The notes under the pieces: generated by a model | The model's input: the letters and a program-made list of their open reading frames with translations, nothing else | Told to the model about the DNA's origin: nothing | The model's database searches: none | Assembly: GCA_016778465.1 (NCBI GenBank) | Contig: JADHPM010000008.1 | Location: 1-64,000, forward strand | Length of the DNA stretch: 64,000 nt | Source: Methylophilaceae bacterium | GTDB taxonomy: Bacteria; Pseudomonadota; Gammaproteobacteria; Burkholderiales; Methylophilaceae | Reading direction: 5' to 3' | Position numbers and translations under genes: made by a program | Shown here: piece by piece, positions 29,666-40,995 of the stretch | Position numbering within the stretch: the first letter of the stretch is position 1 | Layout: every line of letters starts with the position of its first letter

Positions 29666-30220
29666 TTAAATAGCTAAGAGATCTTTTTCTTTTGACTCAA
29701 TAATCTTGTCAATCTCGCTTATATATTGATCAGTAACTTTTTGCACATCATCTTGTGCTCGTCTCTCATCATCCTCGCTAATTTCTTTATCCTTAATAAG
29801 TTTTTTTAGAGCATCATTTGCATCACGTCTAGCATTTCTTATTGCCACCTTAGAATTTTCGCCTTCAGATTTTACAACTTTTATTAAATCCCTCCTTCTC
29901 TCCTCAGTAAGGGGTGGAAGTGGGATCCTGATAATGTCACCTGTAGTGGCAGGATTTAACCCAAGATCTCCCTCTCTTATTGCTTTTTCAATGACAGAAA
30001 TCATATTTTTTTCATAAGGCTGCACGTTAATAGTTACTGAGTCCCCCACCGTGACATTTGCCACCTGATTAATAGCTGTTTGAGATCCATAATAATCGAC
30101 AGTCAAATGATCTAAGATACCCGTATGCGCACGACCTGTTCTAATTTTAGAAAGGTCATTCTTTAATTTTTCGATATTCTTTTGCATTTTAGTTTTTGCA
30201 ATACTTTTGACTTCATCCAT
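29666..30220 (-). CDS. frr: Ribosome recycling factor
   Basis: 184 aa; KLRTGRA-like [30 protein letters not shown]. Confidence 0.97.
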   Translation of the reverse strand: MDEVKSIAKTKMQKNIEKLKNDLSKIRTGRAHTGILDHLTVDYYGSQTAINQVANVTVGDSVTINVQPYEKNMISVIEKAIREGDLGLNPATTGDIIRIPLPPLTEERRRDLIKVVKSEGENSKVAIRNARRDANDALKKLIKDKEISEDDERRAQDDVQKVTDQYISEIDKIIESKEKDLLAI

Positions 30221-30236
30221 GCTTTTTTTCCTTAAT

Positions 30237-30950
30237 TTAACATTTCACAAGAGTGCCTTCTGGTATATCAAGAAGTATATTGTTTAGTGCATTTTTTTTA
30301 AAAATATTAAAGACAGCAATAGGTAACTTTTGATCACGACATAAAGTAAATGCAGTTGAATCCATAACTTTTAGATTTTCTCTAATCACCTGATCAAATG
30401 AGACAGTTTTATACAATTTAGCTTTTTTATCTTTCATGGGATCTGCAGAAAATATACCGTCAACTTTTGTTGCTTTTATCATAATGTCTGCACCAATTTC
30501 CATTGCTCTAAGTGCCGCAGCTGTATCAGTAGTAAAAAAAGGGTTACCAGTCCCGGCTGCGAAGATAACTATTTTCTTATCATTTAAATATTGAATAGCT
30601 TTACCACGAATGTAGGGCTCGACTACCTGATCAATGTTAATGGCAGACTGTACGCGACTTACTAAATCCACATGTTTCATTGCATCTTGTAACGCAAGAG
30701 CATTCATGACGGTAGCCAACATCCCCATGTAGTCTGCTGTTGCTCGATCCATACCGGCAGCTCCAAGAGCAACTCCTCTGAAAATATTTCCACCACCAAT
30801 GACTACCGCTATCTCGATATCTAATTGTTGCGCCTGTTTTATCTCCTCAACAATCTTTCCGACTGTGTCGGGATTTACACCAAAATTATCATCACCCATC
30901 AAGGCTTCACCTGAGAGTTTTAATAGAATTCTTTTAAATTTTGATTGCAT
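30237..30950 (-). CDS. pyrH: UMP kinase
   Basis: 237 aa; [41 protein letters not shown]. Confidence 0.97.
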   Translation of the reverse strand: MQSKFKRILLKLSGEALMGDDNFGVNPDTVGKIVEEIKQAQQLDIEIAVVIGGGNIFRGVALGAAGMDRATADYMGMLATVMNALALQDAMKHVDLVSRVQSAINIDQVVEPYIRGKAIQYLNDKKIVIFAAGTGNPFFTTDTAAALRAMEIGADIMIKATKVDGIFSADPMKDKKAKLYKTVSFDQVIRENLKVMDSTAFTLCRDQKLPIAVFNIFKKNALNNILLDIPEGTLVKC

Positions 30951-31001
30951 GATTCAAGAAATATTTAAAAATTGATAGGTGTATTTTATATTGTTTTGAG
31001 T

Positions 31002-31033
31002 AAAAAAAAAGGATTGATAAAACAATCCTTTTT
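31002..31033 (-). terminator. Rho-independent terminator downstream of tsf
   Basis: On the minus strand AAAAAGGATTG-TTTTAT-CAATCCTTTTTTTTT: 11-bp stem and long T-tract, between the tsf stop and the pyrH start. Confidence 0.85.
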
Positions 31034-31054
31034 GGAAAAACTAAAATTGTAATT

Positions 31055-31930
31055 TTATACCTTCGATGCCGCCGCAACTTCCGCTGCAAAGTCCTCTTGT
31101 TTTTTTTCTATTCCTTCCCCAACCTGATACATAGTGAAAGAGTGCAATGTCGCATTATGCTGTTTAAGTAAATCCTGGATAGAAACCTTATCATCTTTAA
31201 CAAATGCCTGATTTAGTAAAGTAACCTCTTTCAGAAACTTTTTTACCGTTCCATCAGCAATTTTATCTATCATCGCCTCAGGCTTACCAGCTTCTTTTGC
31301 TTTTTCAATGGCCACCCTACGTTCGGCATCAATAAGACCTTGATCAACACCTGATTGATCAATGGCCCTAGGTTTCGCAGCAGCAATATGCATAGCAATA
31401 TCCTTTCCAAGGTCATCAGAACCCCCTTCAAGATCAAGAATCACACCAATCTTCGAACCATGAATATAGCTGTGAAGTGAACCTTTAGCACTGATATTAG
31501 TAAATCTTCGTGGCGTGATATTCTCACCAATTTTACCAATAAGACCCGTACGAAGCTCTTCAATAGCTTTTCCATTTAATTCTTTTAAAACTAACTCTGA
31601 GACCGTTTGAGGCGATTGATCGCACACCACCTCGGCGAGTTGATTAACAAACTTTTGAAACTCTTCATTCTTCGCACAAAAATCAGTTTCAGAATTTACT
31701 TCAATTAAGGATCCTGTTTTTCCATCTTTGGCAATGTATGCTGCAACTGCACCCTCGGCAGCAACTCGAGTTGAGGCTTTTGATGCCTTATTTCCAAAAC
31801 GTACTCTTAAAATCTCTTCTGCTCTTGTAAAATCGCCATTTGCTTCTGTAAGCGCCTTCTTGCAATCCATCATAGGGGCGTCAGTTTGCGCCCTCAACTT
31901 CATAACTAAACTTGCTGTAATTTCAGCCAT
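31055..31930 (-). CDS. tsf: Elongation factor Ts
   Basis: 291 aa; KLRAQTDAPMMDCKKALTEANGDFTRAEE. Confidence 0.97.
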   Translation of the reverse strand: MAEITASLVMKLRAQTDAPMMDCKKALTEANGDFTRAEEILRVRFGNKASKASTRVAAEGAVAAYIAKDGKTGSLIEVNSETDFCAKNEEFQKFVNQLAEVVCDQSPQTVSELVLKELNGKAIEELRTGLIGKIGENITPRRFTNISAKGSLHSYIHGSKIGVILDLEGGSDDLGKDIAMHIAAAKPRAIDQSGVDQGLIDAERRVAIEKAKEAGKPEAMIDKIADGTVKKFLKEVTLLNQAFVKDDKVSIQDLLKQHNATLHSFTMYQVGEGIEKKQEDFAAEVAAASKV

Positions 31931-31953
31931 TACTCAAAAACTCCTATAAATAA

Positions 31954-32706
31954 TTATTCCTCAGATTCTACTTCGTCATCCACATTAGTTTCAGTTTCTG
32001 CAACCATCTTTGCAACATCTTGGATTGCTTTGTTTTTACCTTCAAGAATGGTGTCAGCCATACCTCTGGCATATAACCGAATTGCACGACTTGAGTCATC
32101 ATTACCGGGGATGACATAAGCGATATTGTCCGTTGAGTTATTTGTGTCAACAACACCAATAATCGGAATACCAAGCTTTGTAGCTTCAACAACTGCACCA
32201 CTTTCAAAACCAACATCAACAACAAATATTGCGTCAGGCAAAGCAGTCATTTCACGAATACCTCCAATGGAGCGCTCAAGTTTCTCATAATCGCGTCGAA
32301 GGTTAAGTGCCTCTTTCTTAGTGATTTTATCAAGTCCATCACCTTCAAGAACAGCCTGCATTTCGTTCATTCGTTTGATTGACTGCTTAACGGTTTTAAA
32401 ATTTGTCAACATTCCACCTAACCAACGATAATTAACATAGGAGCATCCAGCTCGAACAGCTTCTTCTTTTATAATTTCTCGGGCTTGTCTTTTAGTGCCA
32501 ACAAAGAGAATTCTTCCTTTATTAGCTGCTAATGTTTTTGCATACTTGAGTGCCTCCTCAAACATAGGTAAAGTTTTCTCAAGATTTACAATATGAATTT
32601 TATTACGATCACCAAAAATGAATGGGGCCATTTTTGGATTCCAGTAGCGAGTTTGATGTCCAAAATGAACGCCCGCTTCTAACATTTGTCTCATGGTTAC
32701 AAACAT
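31954..32706 (-). CDS. rpsB: 30S ribosomal protein S2
   Basis: [32 protein letters not shown]; start at 32706 preceded by an AGGAG RBS, preferred over the ORF track start. Confidence 0.97.
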   Translation of the reverse strand: MFVTMRQMLEAGVHFGHQTRYWNPKMAPFIFGDRNKIHIVNLEKTLPMFEEALKYAKTLAANKGRILFVGTKRQAREIIKEEAVRAGCSYVNYRWLGGMLTNFKTVKQSIKRMNEMQAVLEGDGLDKITKKEALNLRRDYEKLERSIGGIREMTALPDAIFVVDVGFESGAVVEATKLGIPIIGVVDTNNSTDNIAYVIPGNDDSSRAIRLYARGMADTILEGKNKAIQDVAKMVAETETNVDDEVESEE

Positions 32707-32853
32707 ATATATCTCCTTGCAAGGGTTAATCACTTCATTAAATCTAATAATACTGTTGCCAGCACCCTTAACTAGATTTAATGCTAAATTTATTCGAAAA
32801 TCGAAAACGCGCTATGATAACATATTTCTTTTGTTTTATGCCTTTAAATCCAC

Positions 32854-33657
32854 ATGAGTATCACAATCAAAAATACTGAAGACATCACGAAAATGCGCAT
32901 AGCAGGAAAATTAGCGTCAGAGGTTTTAGACTATATAACTGAATTTGTGAAGCCTGGAATTTCTACCGATGAGATTGATAAGCTTTGCCATGAATTTATG
33001 GTTAAAGAACAGGGCACTATTCCCGCTCCTTTAAACTATGCGCCCCCTGGGCATAGCCCCTATCCCAAGTCTGTTTGTACATCAATTAATAATCAAATTT
33101 GTCATGGAATTCCTAGTCCAAAAATACTTAAAAAAGGGGATATTGTAAATATTGACGTTACTGTAATTAAGGATGGTTATCATGGCGATACGAGTCGTAT
33201 GTTTTATGCTGGTGAACCCTCCATTCAAGCCAAGCGTTTATGCGATATTACATACGAATGTATGTGGCTTGGAATTTATCAAGTAAAGCCAGGTAACACT
33301 CTTGGAGATATTGGTTATGCAATTCAAACACACGCAGAGTCTAATGGTTACAGCGTTGTAAGAGAGTTTTGTGGACATGGTATTGGTAAGGTATTTCATG
33401 AGGAACCCCAGGTTCTTCATTATGGCAACAAAGGTTTTGGCGAGGAACTTGTTGAAGGGATGATTTTTACTATTGAGCCCATGATAAATGCAGGAAAAAA
33501 GGATATCAAGATGCTACCTGACGGTTGGACTGTCGTAACAAAAGATAGAAGTCTCTCGGCTCAATGGGAACATACTATTTTAGTGACAAAGAAGAGTTTT
33601 GAAGTATTGACAGTGTCCAAAGGTACTCCATTGGAACCACACCTTTTTAAATCATGA
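32854..33657 (+). CDS. map: Methionine aminopeptidase, type I
   Basis: 267 aa; HGIPSPKILKKGDIVNIDVT, GHGIGKVFHEEP, MIFTIEPMI. Confidence 0.96.
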   Translation: MSITIKNTEDITKMRIAGKLASEVLDYITEFVKPGISTDEIDKLCHEFMVKEQGTIPAPLNYAPPGHSPYPKSVCTSINNQICHGIPSPKILKKGDIVNIDVTVIKDGYHGDTSRMFYAGEPSIQAKRLCDITYECMWLGIYQVKPGNTLGDIGYAIQTHAESNGYSVVREFCGHGIGKVFHEEPQVLHYGNKGFGEELVEGMIFTIEPMINAGKKDIKMLPDGWTVVTKDRSLSAQWEHTILVTKKSFEVLTVSKGTPLEPHLFKS

Positions 33658-36197
33658 TCAAAAATCTTAAAAAAAAATATGATCTTAAAGTCGCCAAACT
33701 AAAGAAAGGTTTTTTAAAAAACCATAACAATAAATTTTTTCTAAAAACACATGCTCACCTAGTTGATACACTACTGCGTGAATTATGGTGTCATGTAGGG
33801 TTGGATCATGAAGTTTCGCTAATTGGCGTCGGTGGATATGGGCGAGAAGAACTCTATCCATTTTCAGATGTGGATATATTAGTGCTTCATAAGGACAATA
33901 TGCAAAAGACTGCGATTGAAAAAGTTACAAAATTTATTACGCTTTGCTGGGATTTGGGTCTTAAAATTGGGCACAGTACAAGAGATTTGAACCAGACCAT
34001 AGATGAATTTGAGAAAGATATAAGAACAGCAACAAATCTACTTGAGACAAGATTGATTATTGGCTCGAGCATACTCTATGAAAATTTAAGAGAAGCAATT
34101 TTTAAGCAAATTAATGTTTCAAGTTTTTATGAAAAAAAATTAAACGAACAATCCATAAGACATAAAAAATATAGAAGTTCAGCTTACCAACTTGAGCCGA
34201 ATGTTAAGGAAAGTCCAGGAGGGCTACGAGATTTGCATAATGTCTTATGGATTGCAGCAAGTCAAAAAAAGGGTAGTAATTTTAAAGATTTATTAGAAAA
34301 TAAAGTCATTAATGAAGATGAATATAACAAGGTAACTTTTCATCTAACTCGAGTAACAAAACGACGTATCTTACTCCATTTTTTAGCCAACTCAGTCGAA
34401 GATAGACTAATTTTTGACCTTCAAAATAAACTCGCATCACACTTGGGATACAACAATAATAGCCGTTTAAGAGCAAGTGAGTTGGTAATGAAAAGTTATT
34501 ATAAATCAGTAAATTATATTATTTTATTCAATGAAATTATTATAAAAAGACTAAATCCAAAAACAACCTCAAAAGTTTATTTAGATCATCCCCTTCCATT
34601 TTTTATCAGCGGCGACATAATTGAAATTGAAAAAGAATACAAAGGTGAATTTGTCGACCATCTCTTTGATCCTTTTTTACTTTTTCAGACTCATCAAAAT
34701 ATTAGTGGATTTGGACCTAACCTCCTTGGATTACTTGATAGCACCTCAAGAAAAATTAATCAAAATATTCGAGCAAATGACAAACTCCAAAAAAAGTTTT
34801 TACAAATTTTCACGGCAAAAAATAAAGTAAATCGTGCGCTAAGATTGTTAAATAAAACAAATATTTTAGGAAAATTTATTCCTGCATTTGGTAAGGTCGT
34901 TGCTCAAATGCAACATGATCTTTTTCATATTTATACCGTTGACGAGCACACCTTAAATGTGATCGAAAATATTCGTCGCTACAGCAAGGAAAAGCTCAAG
35001 CATGAGTTTCCTGATTGTCATGATATCTTTAAATCTTTTACCAAGCCTTACCTCCTTTATTTCGCCGCACTTTTTCATGATATAGGTAAAGGTCGGGGTG
35101 GCGACCACTCTCTGATTGGAGAAAAAATTGCCATAAAATTTTGTCGTATGATGAACTTTGATAAAGAGGAGTCAAATTTAATAACATGGCTTGTTAGATC
35201 ACACCTGACAATGTCTCAAGTTGCTCAAAAAAAAGATATTTCCAATCCGCAAACCATAAAAGAATTTGCGTATTTTGTAAAAACAAAAATAAGGCTGCAA
35301 GCACTCTATTTGCTTACCGGTGCCGATATTCGGGGAACAAGTCCTGCGGTATGGAATCAATGGAAAGCTACCCTTCTTAAAGATTTATTTAATCAAACCA
35401 GTAATTATCTTGATGATCAATTAAAAGATATTCATGAAATTATTACAATTAGAAAAAATAACGTCTTATCAAGGTTAGGAAATACTTATTCAATCTCCTC
35501 TAGTGAGGTTGAGCTTTTGTGGAATTCATTAGGGGCAGATTATTTTTATCGTTTTAATGAGAACGATATTCTTTGGCATAGTCGAGTCTTGTTGAAAAAG
35601 TTTCACTCAAAAGAAACCATCGTTAGCACAAGGCATGCCCCTGACGGAAATGGTATTGAGGTATTAATTTTTAGAAAAGATAGTGAAAATATTTTTATTA
35701 AAGCATCACAATACTTTGCTAATAACAACTTTGACGTAATGGAGGCGAAAATTTATACGACCCATGACGGGTATGCATTGGATGTGTTTAATGTCTTAGT
35801 TGATGGGAATAACATAAGTTTCAAACATCTATTTAACTTTATAGAAAAAAGCTTAACGGAAACCTTAAATTCTGAATTTAAACCAATTACGATTTCTGAT
35901 AATCAGTCGCGACAAGCAAAATTTCATAAAATTGAATCTAGTATTGTTTTCAAAAAATTAAATAAGGAATATGAGTTTACTGTTTCAACTGCTGCGAGAG
36001 AGGGTTTGCTTTTTCAGTTATCTAATGCCATTAATAATTTAGATTTATCTATCACGCACGCTAAGATTAATACCTTAGGGCATCGTGTAGAGAATTCTTT
36101 TATTTTAAAATCAAAAAAAGGACCCTTATCACTCAAAATAATTAATCAATTGTCAAACAATATCCAAAGGGATTTAGGGATAAGCATTGCAACTTAG
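33654..36197 (+). CDS. glnD: [Protein-PII] uridylyltransferase
   Basis: 847 aa; GVGGYGREELYPFSDVDILVL, HD domain ALFHDIGKGRGGDHS, C-terminal ACT domains. Confidence 0.96.
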   Translation: MIKNLKKKYDLKVAKLKKGFLKNHNNKFFLKTHAHLVDTLLRELWCHVGLDHEVSLIGVGGYGREELYPFSDVDILVLHKDNMQKTAIEKVTKFITLCWDLGLKIGHSTRDLNQTIDEFEKDIRTATNLLETRLIIGSSILYENLREAIFKQINVSSFYEKKLNEQSIRHKKYRSSAYQLEPNVKESPGGLRDLHNVLWIAASQKKGSNFKDLLENKVINEDEYNKVTFHLTRVTKRRILLHFLANSVEDRLIFDLQNKLASHLGYNNNSRLRASELVMKSYYKSVNYIILFNEIIIKRLNPKTTSKVYLDHPLPFFISGDIIEIEKEYKGEFVDHLFDPFLLFQTHQNISGFGPNLLGLLDSTSRKINQNIRANDKLQKKFLQIFTAKNKVNRALRLLNKTNILGKFIPAFGKVVAQMQHDLFHIYTVDEHTLNVIENIRRYSKEKLKHEFPDCHDIFKSFTKPYLLYFAALFHDIGKGRGGDHSLIGEKIAIKFCRMMNFDKEESNLITWLVRSHLTMSQVAQKKDISNPQTIKEFAYFVKTKIRLQALYLLTGADIRGTSPAVWNQWKATLLKDLFNQTSNYLDDQLKDIHEIITIRKNNVLSRLGNTYSISSSEVELLWNSLGADYFYRFNENDILWHSRVLLKKFHSKETIVSTRHAPDGNGIEVLIFRKDSENIFIKASQYFANNNFDVMEAKIYTTHDGYALDVFNVLVDGNNISFKHLFNFIEKSLTETLNSEFKPITISDNQSRQAKFHKIESSIVFKKLNKEYEFTVSTAAREGLLFQLSNAINNLDLSITHAKINTLGHRVENSFILKSKKGPLSLKIINQLSNNIQRDLGISIAT

Positions 36198-36198
36198 C

Positions 36199-37593
36199 AT
36201 GGTAAAAGGCCAGCCAAAGGCTCTAGTCTCTCTATTTTTTACTGAAATGTGGGAGCGATTTAGTTACTACGGTATGCGGGCGCTTTTGGTTTTATACCTT
36301 GTCCAATCAGAAAATTTTACTGAATTTGAGGCATTAAAAGTATATGCAATTTATACAGGGTTAGTTTACGTTACTCCCATCTTTGGCGGTTATTTTGCTG
36401 ATCGTTTTTTAGGCTATAACAAAGCGATTATTATTGGCGGCTTTATAATGATCTTAGGCCATTTTCTGATGGCATTTCCAAATTTTCTTTATGTTGCAAT
36501 GGGGCTTTTAATAATTGGGAACGGGTTTTTCAAACCCAATATCAGTACTCTTCTTGGAAATTTTTACTCAAAGACAGACCCCAAGAGAGATGCAGGGTTT
36601 AGCTTTTTTTATGTAGGGATTAATTTGGGTGCATTTATGTCCCCATTGATTATTGGTTACGTTGGGGAGACTATTGACTGGCATCTGGGTTTTAGCCTTG
36701 CTGCAGCTGGAATGTGTTTAGGTTTAATTCAATATCTATATCATCAAAACAAAATTATTCAAGCAGATAAATCGAATCAAACTAAGAAGCTTAAATCAAG
36801 AGATTGGTTTGAAATAGCCTTTATATCGCTTGCGTCTATACCATTCGTTTACATTTGCATAGAGATAAATTATTTTTTTAAACAATATTGGGCTGAAATA
36901 CTATTAGGGCTTATTTTTCTATTAATTATCAAATTATCATATAACAAAAATAATCAAAAACTTTCAAGTGAAGAACTCAAAAGAATTATTTATATAACTA
37001 CTCTGTCTATTTTTGTGATTTTTTTCTGGATGGGGTTTGAGCAAGCAGGTGGCTCATTAACAATATTTGCAAACAATAATGTTGACAGGCGTGTGGGGGA
37101 GTATCTTATCCCTGTTACCTTTTTTCAGTCTATTAATCCTCTAATAATAATTTTTTTAGGTCCTGTTATTGCTAATTTTTGGCTCAAAGTTGACAGTGCT
37201 CCAAATCACTTATCCACACCTCAAAAAATGAGCCTAGGGCTTCTTTTCCTTGGTCTCGGATTTTTAATTCTTGTGCTGATTAAAGATCAATCAAATATTT
37301 CATTTACCTGGTTAATTTTGGTCTATTTTTTGCACACGGTTGGGGAGCTCTGTCTTTCTCCTATAGGATTATCAATGGTTAGTAAAGTATCTCCAAAAAA
37401 AATTGCTTCGCTTCTTATGGGGCTTTGGTTTCTGTCAGCTGCAGCCGCAAATTATTTTGCTGGCAGATTGCCTGAAATGGTAAAGCAATTTGAAGGCGAT
37501 TTATTTTTATTCCTAACTTTTTCATCAATAATAAGTGCCATCATATTATTTTTAATTGCACCTTTTCTAGAAAAACTAATCAATAAAAAATGA
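36199..37593 (+). CDS. POT/PTR family peptide MFS transporter
   Basis: FFTEMWERFSYYGMRALLVLYL and GGYFADRFLGYNKAIIIGG signatures; ATG at 36199 directly after the glnD stop. Confidence 0.92.
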   Translation: MVKGQPKALVSLFFTEMWERFSYYGMRALLVLYLVQSENFTEFEALKVYAIYTGLVYVTPIFGGYFADRFLGYNKAIIIGGFIMILGHFLMAFPNFLYVAMGLLIIGNGFFKPNISTLLGNFYSKTDPKRDAGFSFFYVGINLGAFMSPLIIGYVGETIDWHLGFSLAAAGMCLGLIQYLYHQNKIIQADKSNQTKKLKSRDWFEIAFISLASIPFVYICIEINYFFKQYWAEILLGLIFLLIIKLSYNKNNQKLSSEELKRIIYITTLSIFVIFFWMGFEQAGGSLTIFANNNVDRRVGEYLIPVTFFQSINPLIIIFLGPVIANFWLKVDSAPNHLSTPQKMSLGLLFLGLGFLILVLIKDQSNISFTWLILVYFLHTVGELCLSPIGLSMVSKVSPKKIASLLMGLWFLSAAAANYFAGRLPEMVKQFEGDLFLFLTFSSIISAIILFLIAPFLEKLINKK

Positions 37594-37850
37594 AATTCAA
37601 TTTTACAGATGAGGAAATTTCAAGAATTGTTGAAATGGCTTGGGAAGATCGTACTCCGCTTGATGCCATAGAGCGCTTATTTGGCATCAATGAAACAGCC
37701 TTAAAAAAACTCATGCAAGAAAAATTAACAGCTCGCAGCTATAGCTTATGGAGAAAACGAATGCGAAACAGTCGTCTTAGACATGAGTCTTTGAGGCCAA
37801 GCGGAATCACTCGTGCTTACGCAAGCAACCAGTATAAACAAAAATCTTAA
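37590..37850 (+). CDS. TIGR03643 family (DUF2805-like) small protein
   Basis: 86 aa; FTDEEISRIVEMAWEDRTPLDAIERLFGINETALKKLMQ..SLWRKRM. Confidence 0.8.
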   Translation: MKFNFTDEEISRIVEMAWEDRTPLDAIERLFGINETALKKLMQEKLTARSYSLWRKRMRNSRLRHESLRPSGITRAYASNQYKQKS

Positions 37851-39355
37851 AAATCGATTGATATCCCTTTCCATTCTTTAACACCCTCCTCGTGAATTGA
37901 AGAGCCTAAAGTATCTACTGCGACAGTAACGGGCATATTTTCAATATCAAATTCATACATTGCTTCCATACCCAGCTCTGGAAACGCTACAACTTTCGAT
38001 TTTTTAATTGCCTGGGACACCAGATAAGCTGATCCACCAACTGCAATTAAATAAATTGATTTATTTTTTTTAATCAATGCTTGCGTTTCAGGGCCACGCT
38101 CCGCTTTACCAATCATTCCCATGACTTTATAGTCTTCCAGCATCATTTTGGTGTATTTATCCATTCTGTTTGCTGTTGTTGGTCCTGCTGGACCCACAAC
38201 CTCATTACCAACTGGCTCAACTGGCCCAACGTAATAAATAAATTTATTCTCAAGATCTAATCCATTGGGAAGCGATGTTTTAGATTCCAATATATGCTTC
38301 AATTTTTTATGCGCAGCGTCCCTTGCAGTTAGAATTTTTCCAGAGAGAAGAATGGTTTCACCTAGTTTCCAATCTTGCATCGATGTTTTATCTAGAAGAC
38401 TCAAATTAACTCTTCTAAAACTCTCGTTGGGTTGCCATGCTTTTTTTGGCCATAATTCTAAGTCTGGAACTTTTAGGTTTGCCGGTCCTGTTCCATCAAG
38501 TGAAAAATGTATGTGTCGATTTGCTGCGCAGTTTGGAATAATTGCAATGGGTAAAGATGCTGCATGCGTAGGATAATCAAGAATTTTCACATCCAAAACA
38601 GTCGTTAAACCGCCCAAACCTTGTGCTCCAATGCCTAATTGATTTATCTGTCGATAAAGTTTTAGTCTTAATTCCTCCAAATAATTTTTAGGTCCATGCG
38701 TAATGATTTCTTGGATATTTATTGGTTCTAATAGAGATTCTTTTGCTAATAACATAGCCTTATCGGCAGTTCCTCCTATCCCGATTCCCAATACACCGGG
38801 TGGACACCAACCAGCCCCCATTTTTGGTATGATCTCCAAAACATACTCCTCGATACTTTCAGAGGGGTTTAGCATTCTCAGCGTAGCCTTATTTTCAGAA
38901 CCGCCGCCTTTTGCAGCAATGCTAACCTCCAGGCCATCTTCCTTAACCAAGCTAAAATGAGTAATTGCAGGAGTATTATCATTGGTATTAGTTCTTTGCC
39001 CAGCTGGATCTCGAACAATTGAGGAGCGCAGAGGGTTAGCTGAATCTTTGTAAGCCTGTCTCACACCCTCATTCACCATTTCTTCAATGGATTGATCCGT
39101 TTTCCATCTAACATTCATCCCTTGACGAAGAAAAACTGTAACGATCCCAGTATCTTGACAAAGAGGTCGATGGCCATAGGCAGACATCCTTGAGCTAGTT
39201 AAAATTTGCAGAATTGCATCTTTTGCAGGTTGAGATTTTTCTTTTTCATAGGCTGACTGCATCGCCAATATAAAATCTTCAGAATGATAATAAGATATAT
39301 ATTGCAACGCAGACCTAATTGACTCAATGAAATCCTCTTTTTTGATGGTGGTCAT
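37847..39355 (-). CDS. Class I (4Fe-4S) fumarate hydratase; possible mesaconase side activity
   Basis: 502 aa; HRPLCQDTGI, GAGWCPPGVLGIGIGG, NCAANRHIHF cluster cysteines; GPAGPTTANRMD. Confidence 0.92.
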   Translation of the reverse strand: MTTIKKEDFIESIRSALQYISYYHSEDFILAMQSAYEKEKSQPAKDAILQILTSSRMSAYGHRPLCQDTGIVTVFLRQGMNVRWKTDQSIEEMVNEGVRQAYKDSANPLRSSIVRDPAGQRTNTNDNTPAITHFSLVKEDGLEVSIAAKGGGSENKATLRMLNPSESIEEYVLEIIPKMGAGWCPPGVLGIGIGGTADKAMLLAKESLLEPINIQEIITHGPKNYLEELRLKLYRQINQLGIGAQGLGGLTTVLDVKILDYPTHAASLPIAIIPNCAANRHIHFSLDGTGPANLKVPDLELWPKKAWQPNESFRRVNLSLLDKTSMQDWKLGETILLSGKILTARDAAHKKLKHILESKTSLPNGLDLENKFIYYVGPVEPVGNEVVGPAGPTTANRMDKYTKMMLEDYKVMGMIGKAERGPETQALIKKNKSIYLIAVGGSAYLVSQAIKKSKVVAFPELGMEAMYEFDIENMPVTVAVDTLGSSIHEEGVKEWKGISIDF

Positions 39356-40995
39356 TATCTGATATCTGATTTAGCGACAGAAATTGCCTCTTCAATTTGC
39401 CTTCTTAAAATTTTACCATTTTTTGTTTTTGGAAAAGTTTCTGCAATATAAACAATTTTGGGGGCTTTGTACGATGCTAAATTTTCTCTTCCATATAATA
39501 CTAATTGATTAGGGGTAATCTTACTTTCCTGTCTCAATATTACATATAAAACTACAAGTATTTTATCTTTTCCAATCTTTTCACCAATAGCTGCGCAATC
39601 AAGAACCTCTTGGTGATTTTTATATATACGTTCAATTTCATAAGGAGATACACGATAACCAAAACTTTTAATGATGTCGTCTTTCCGACCTAAAAACCAT
39701 AAGTACCCATCTTTGTCATATCTTGCATAATCCCCAGTGAAAAACCATCCATCATGCCGGTATTTTTGTGTTTCATCGCCTAAGTTCCAATACCTTAAAA
39801 AAAGTCCTGGGTCATCTTCAGGAACACATATCATGCCCTCCTCCCCAGGCTCCACTGGCCTTAGGTTCTCTGGATCAAGAAGTTGTATATCGTGACCTGG
39901 TTGAGGGAAACCTGCCGAACCAGGCCTGATAGGCATATTTGCATTCTGAGATATATAGTATGAGAATTCTGACATTCCAACAGCCTCATAAATATCTAAT
40001 CCAAAGCGTTTATGCCACTGCTCAAAGACCTCATCTGAAAGATGTTCTCCTGCGCTCATGCAATGCCTTAACGTCTTAACATCATTTCTTCCAGCATTAG
40101 ATTTTTGTAAGATTTGCCGATAAATTGTAGGGACTCCTATAAAAATTGTTGCTTTGTGTTTTTTGATAAGATTAATCCATCCTTGCGCTTCATTTTTTCC
40201 TTCATGGACAATCACTGTTTTACCCATATACAACGGATCCATGAGACCAGAACCCAATACGTAAGTCCAGTTAAATTTACCAGTATGCAAAATTCGATCA
40301 GAAGAGTTTGAAAAATTAAACCAAAATTCTGCTGCCGGCTTTCTCCCAAGCAAAGCTCTATGAGCATGCAAAACACCTTTTGGAAATCCAGTGGTGCCAG
40401 AAGTGTAAACGAGATATGCGGGATCATTTGCAAGAGTATTCACGCTATCAGTAAAGGTGGTAATTTTTTCTAGCTCGGGACCTAAATGTCTTACCTTAAT
40501 TTTATTTTTGTACTTCTTTTTTTTAAATTCACCCGAAATGAAAACGGTGTGCAAAAATTCAAGCTCTCCGAGCATAGGAATTAAATTTTCCCATGTTTTT
40601 ATATCAGTCACTAAAACTTCCGCCCCTGAGTCTCTCGCTAAATAAATAATTTCTTTTGCAGTGAGTAATGTAGATGTGGGCACAGAGATATAGCCAGCTT
40701 TCATTGCTCCTAAAAAACATATAGGGTAATCAAGGCAATTAGGCAGACGGACAAGGACTCGGGACTGTTTTGTAATTCCTTGAGCTTTCAATAGCTCTGC
40801 AAATTGACTTGATTTGATAGATAGGTCTTTGTAAGTAATACTGGATGTTCCTAATTCCTCATCCTCGACAATCATTGCAATTTGATCATGCCTTCCGTCT
40901 TGGCTTATGGCGTCAGTGCATGCCTTACCGATATTAAATTTCTTCGGGATGTCCCAGACCCATGTTGAATTTTTGTTTATTTTTTGTGACAGCAC
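39355..40995 (-). CDS. AMP-forming acyl-CoA synthetase/ligase of unknown substrate
   Basis: 546 aa; AMP-binding motif YTSGTTGFPKGVLHAH, GMSEFS, FFTGDYARYDKDGYLWFLGRKDDIIKSFGYRV, PKTKNGKILRR. Confidence 0.9.
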   Translation of the reverse strand: MLSQKINKNSTWVWDIPKKFNIGKACTDAISQDGRHDQIAMIVEDEELGTSSITYKDLSIKSSQFAELLKAQGITKQSRVLVRLPNCLDYPICFLGAMKAGYISVPTSTLLTAKEIIYLARDSGAEVLVTDIKTWENLIPMLGELEFLHTVFISGEFKKKKYKNKIKVRHLGPELEKITTFTDSVNTLANDPAYLVYTSGTTGFPKGVLHAHRALLGRKPAAEFWFNFSNSSDRILHTGKFNWTYVLGSGLMDPLYMGKTVIVHEGKNEAQGWINLIKKHKATIFIGVPTIYRQILQKSNAGRNDVKTLRHCMSAGEHLSDEVFEQWHKRFGLDIYEAVGMSEFSYYISQNANMPIRPGSAGFPQPGHDIQLLDPENLRPVEPGEEGMICVPEDDPGLFLRYWNLGDETQKYRHDGWFFTGDYARYDKDGYLWFLGRKDDIIKSFGYRVSPYEIERIYKNHQEVLDCAAIGEKIGKDKILVVLYVILRQESKITPNQLVLYGRENLASYKAPKIVYIAETFPKTKNGKILRRQIEEAISVAKSDIR

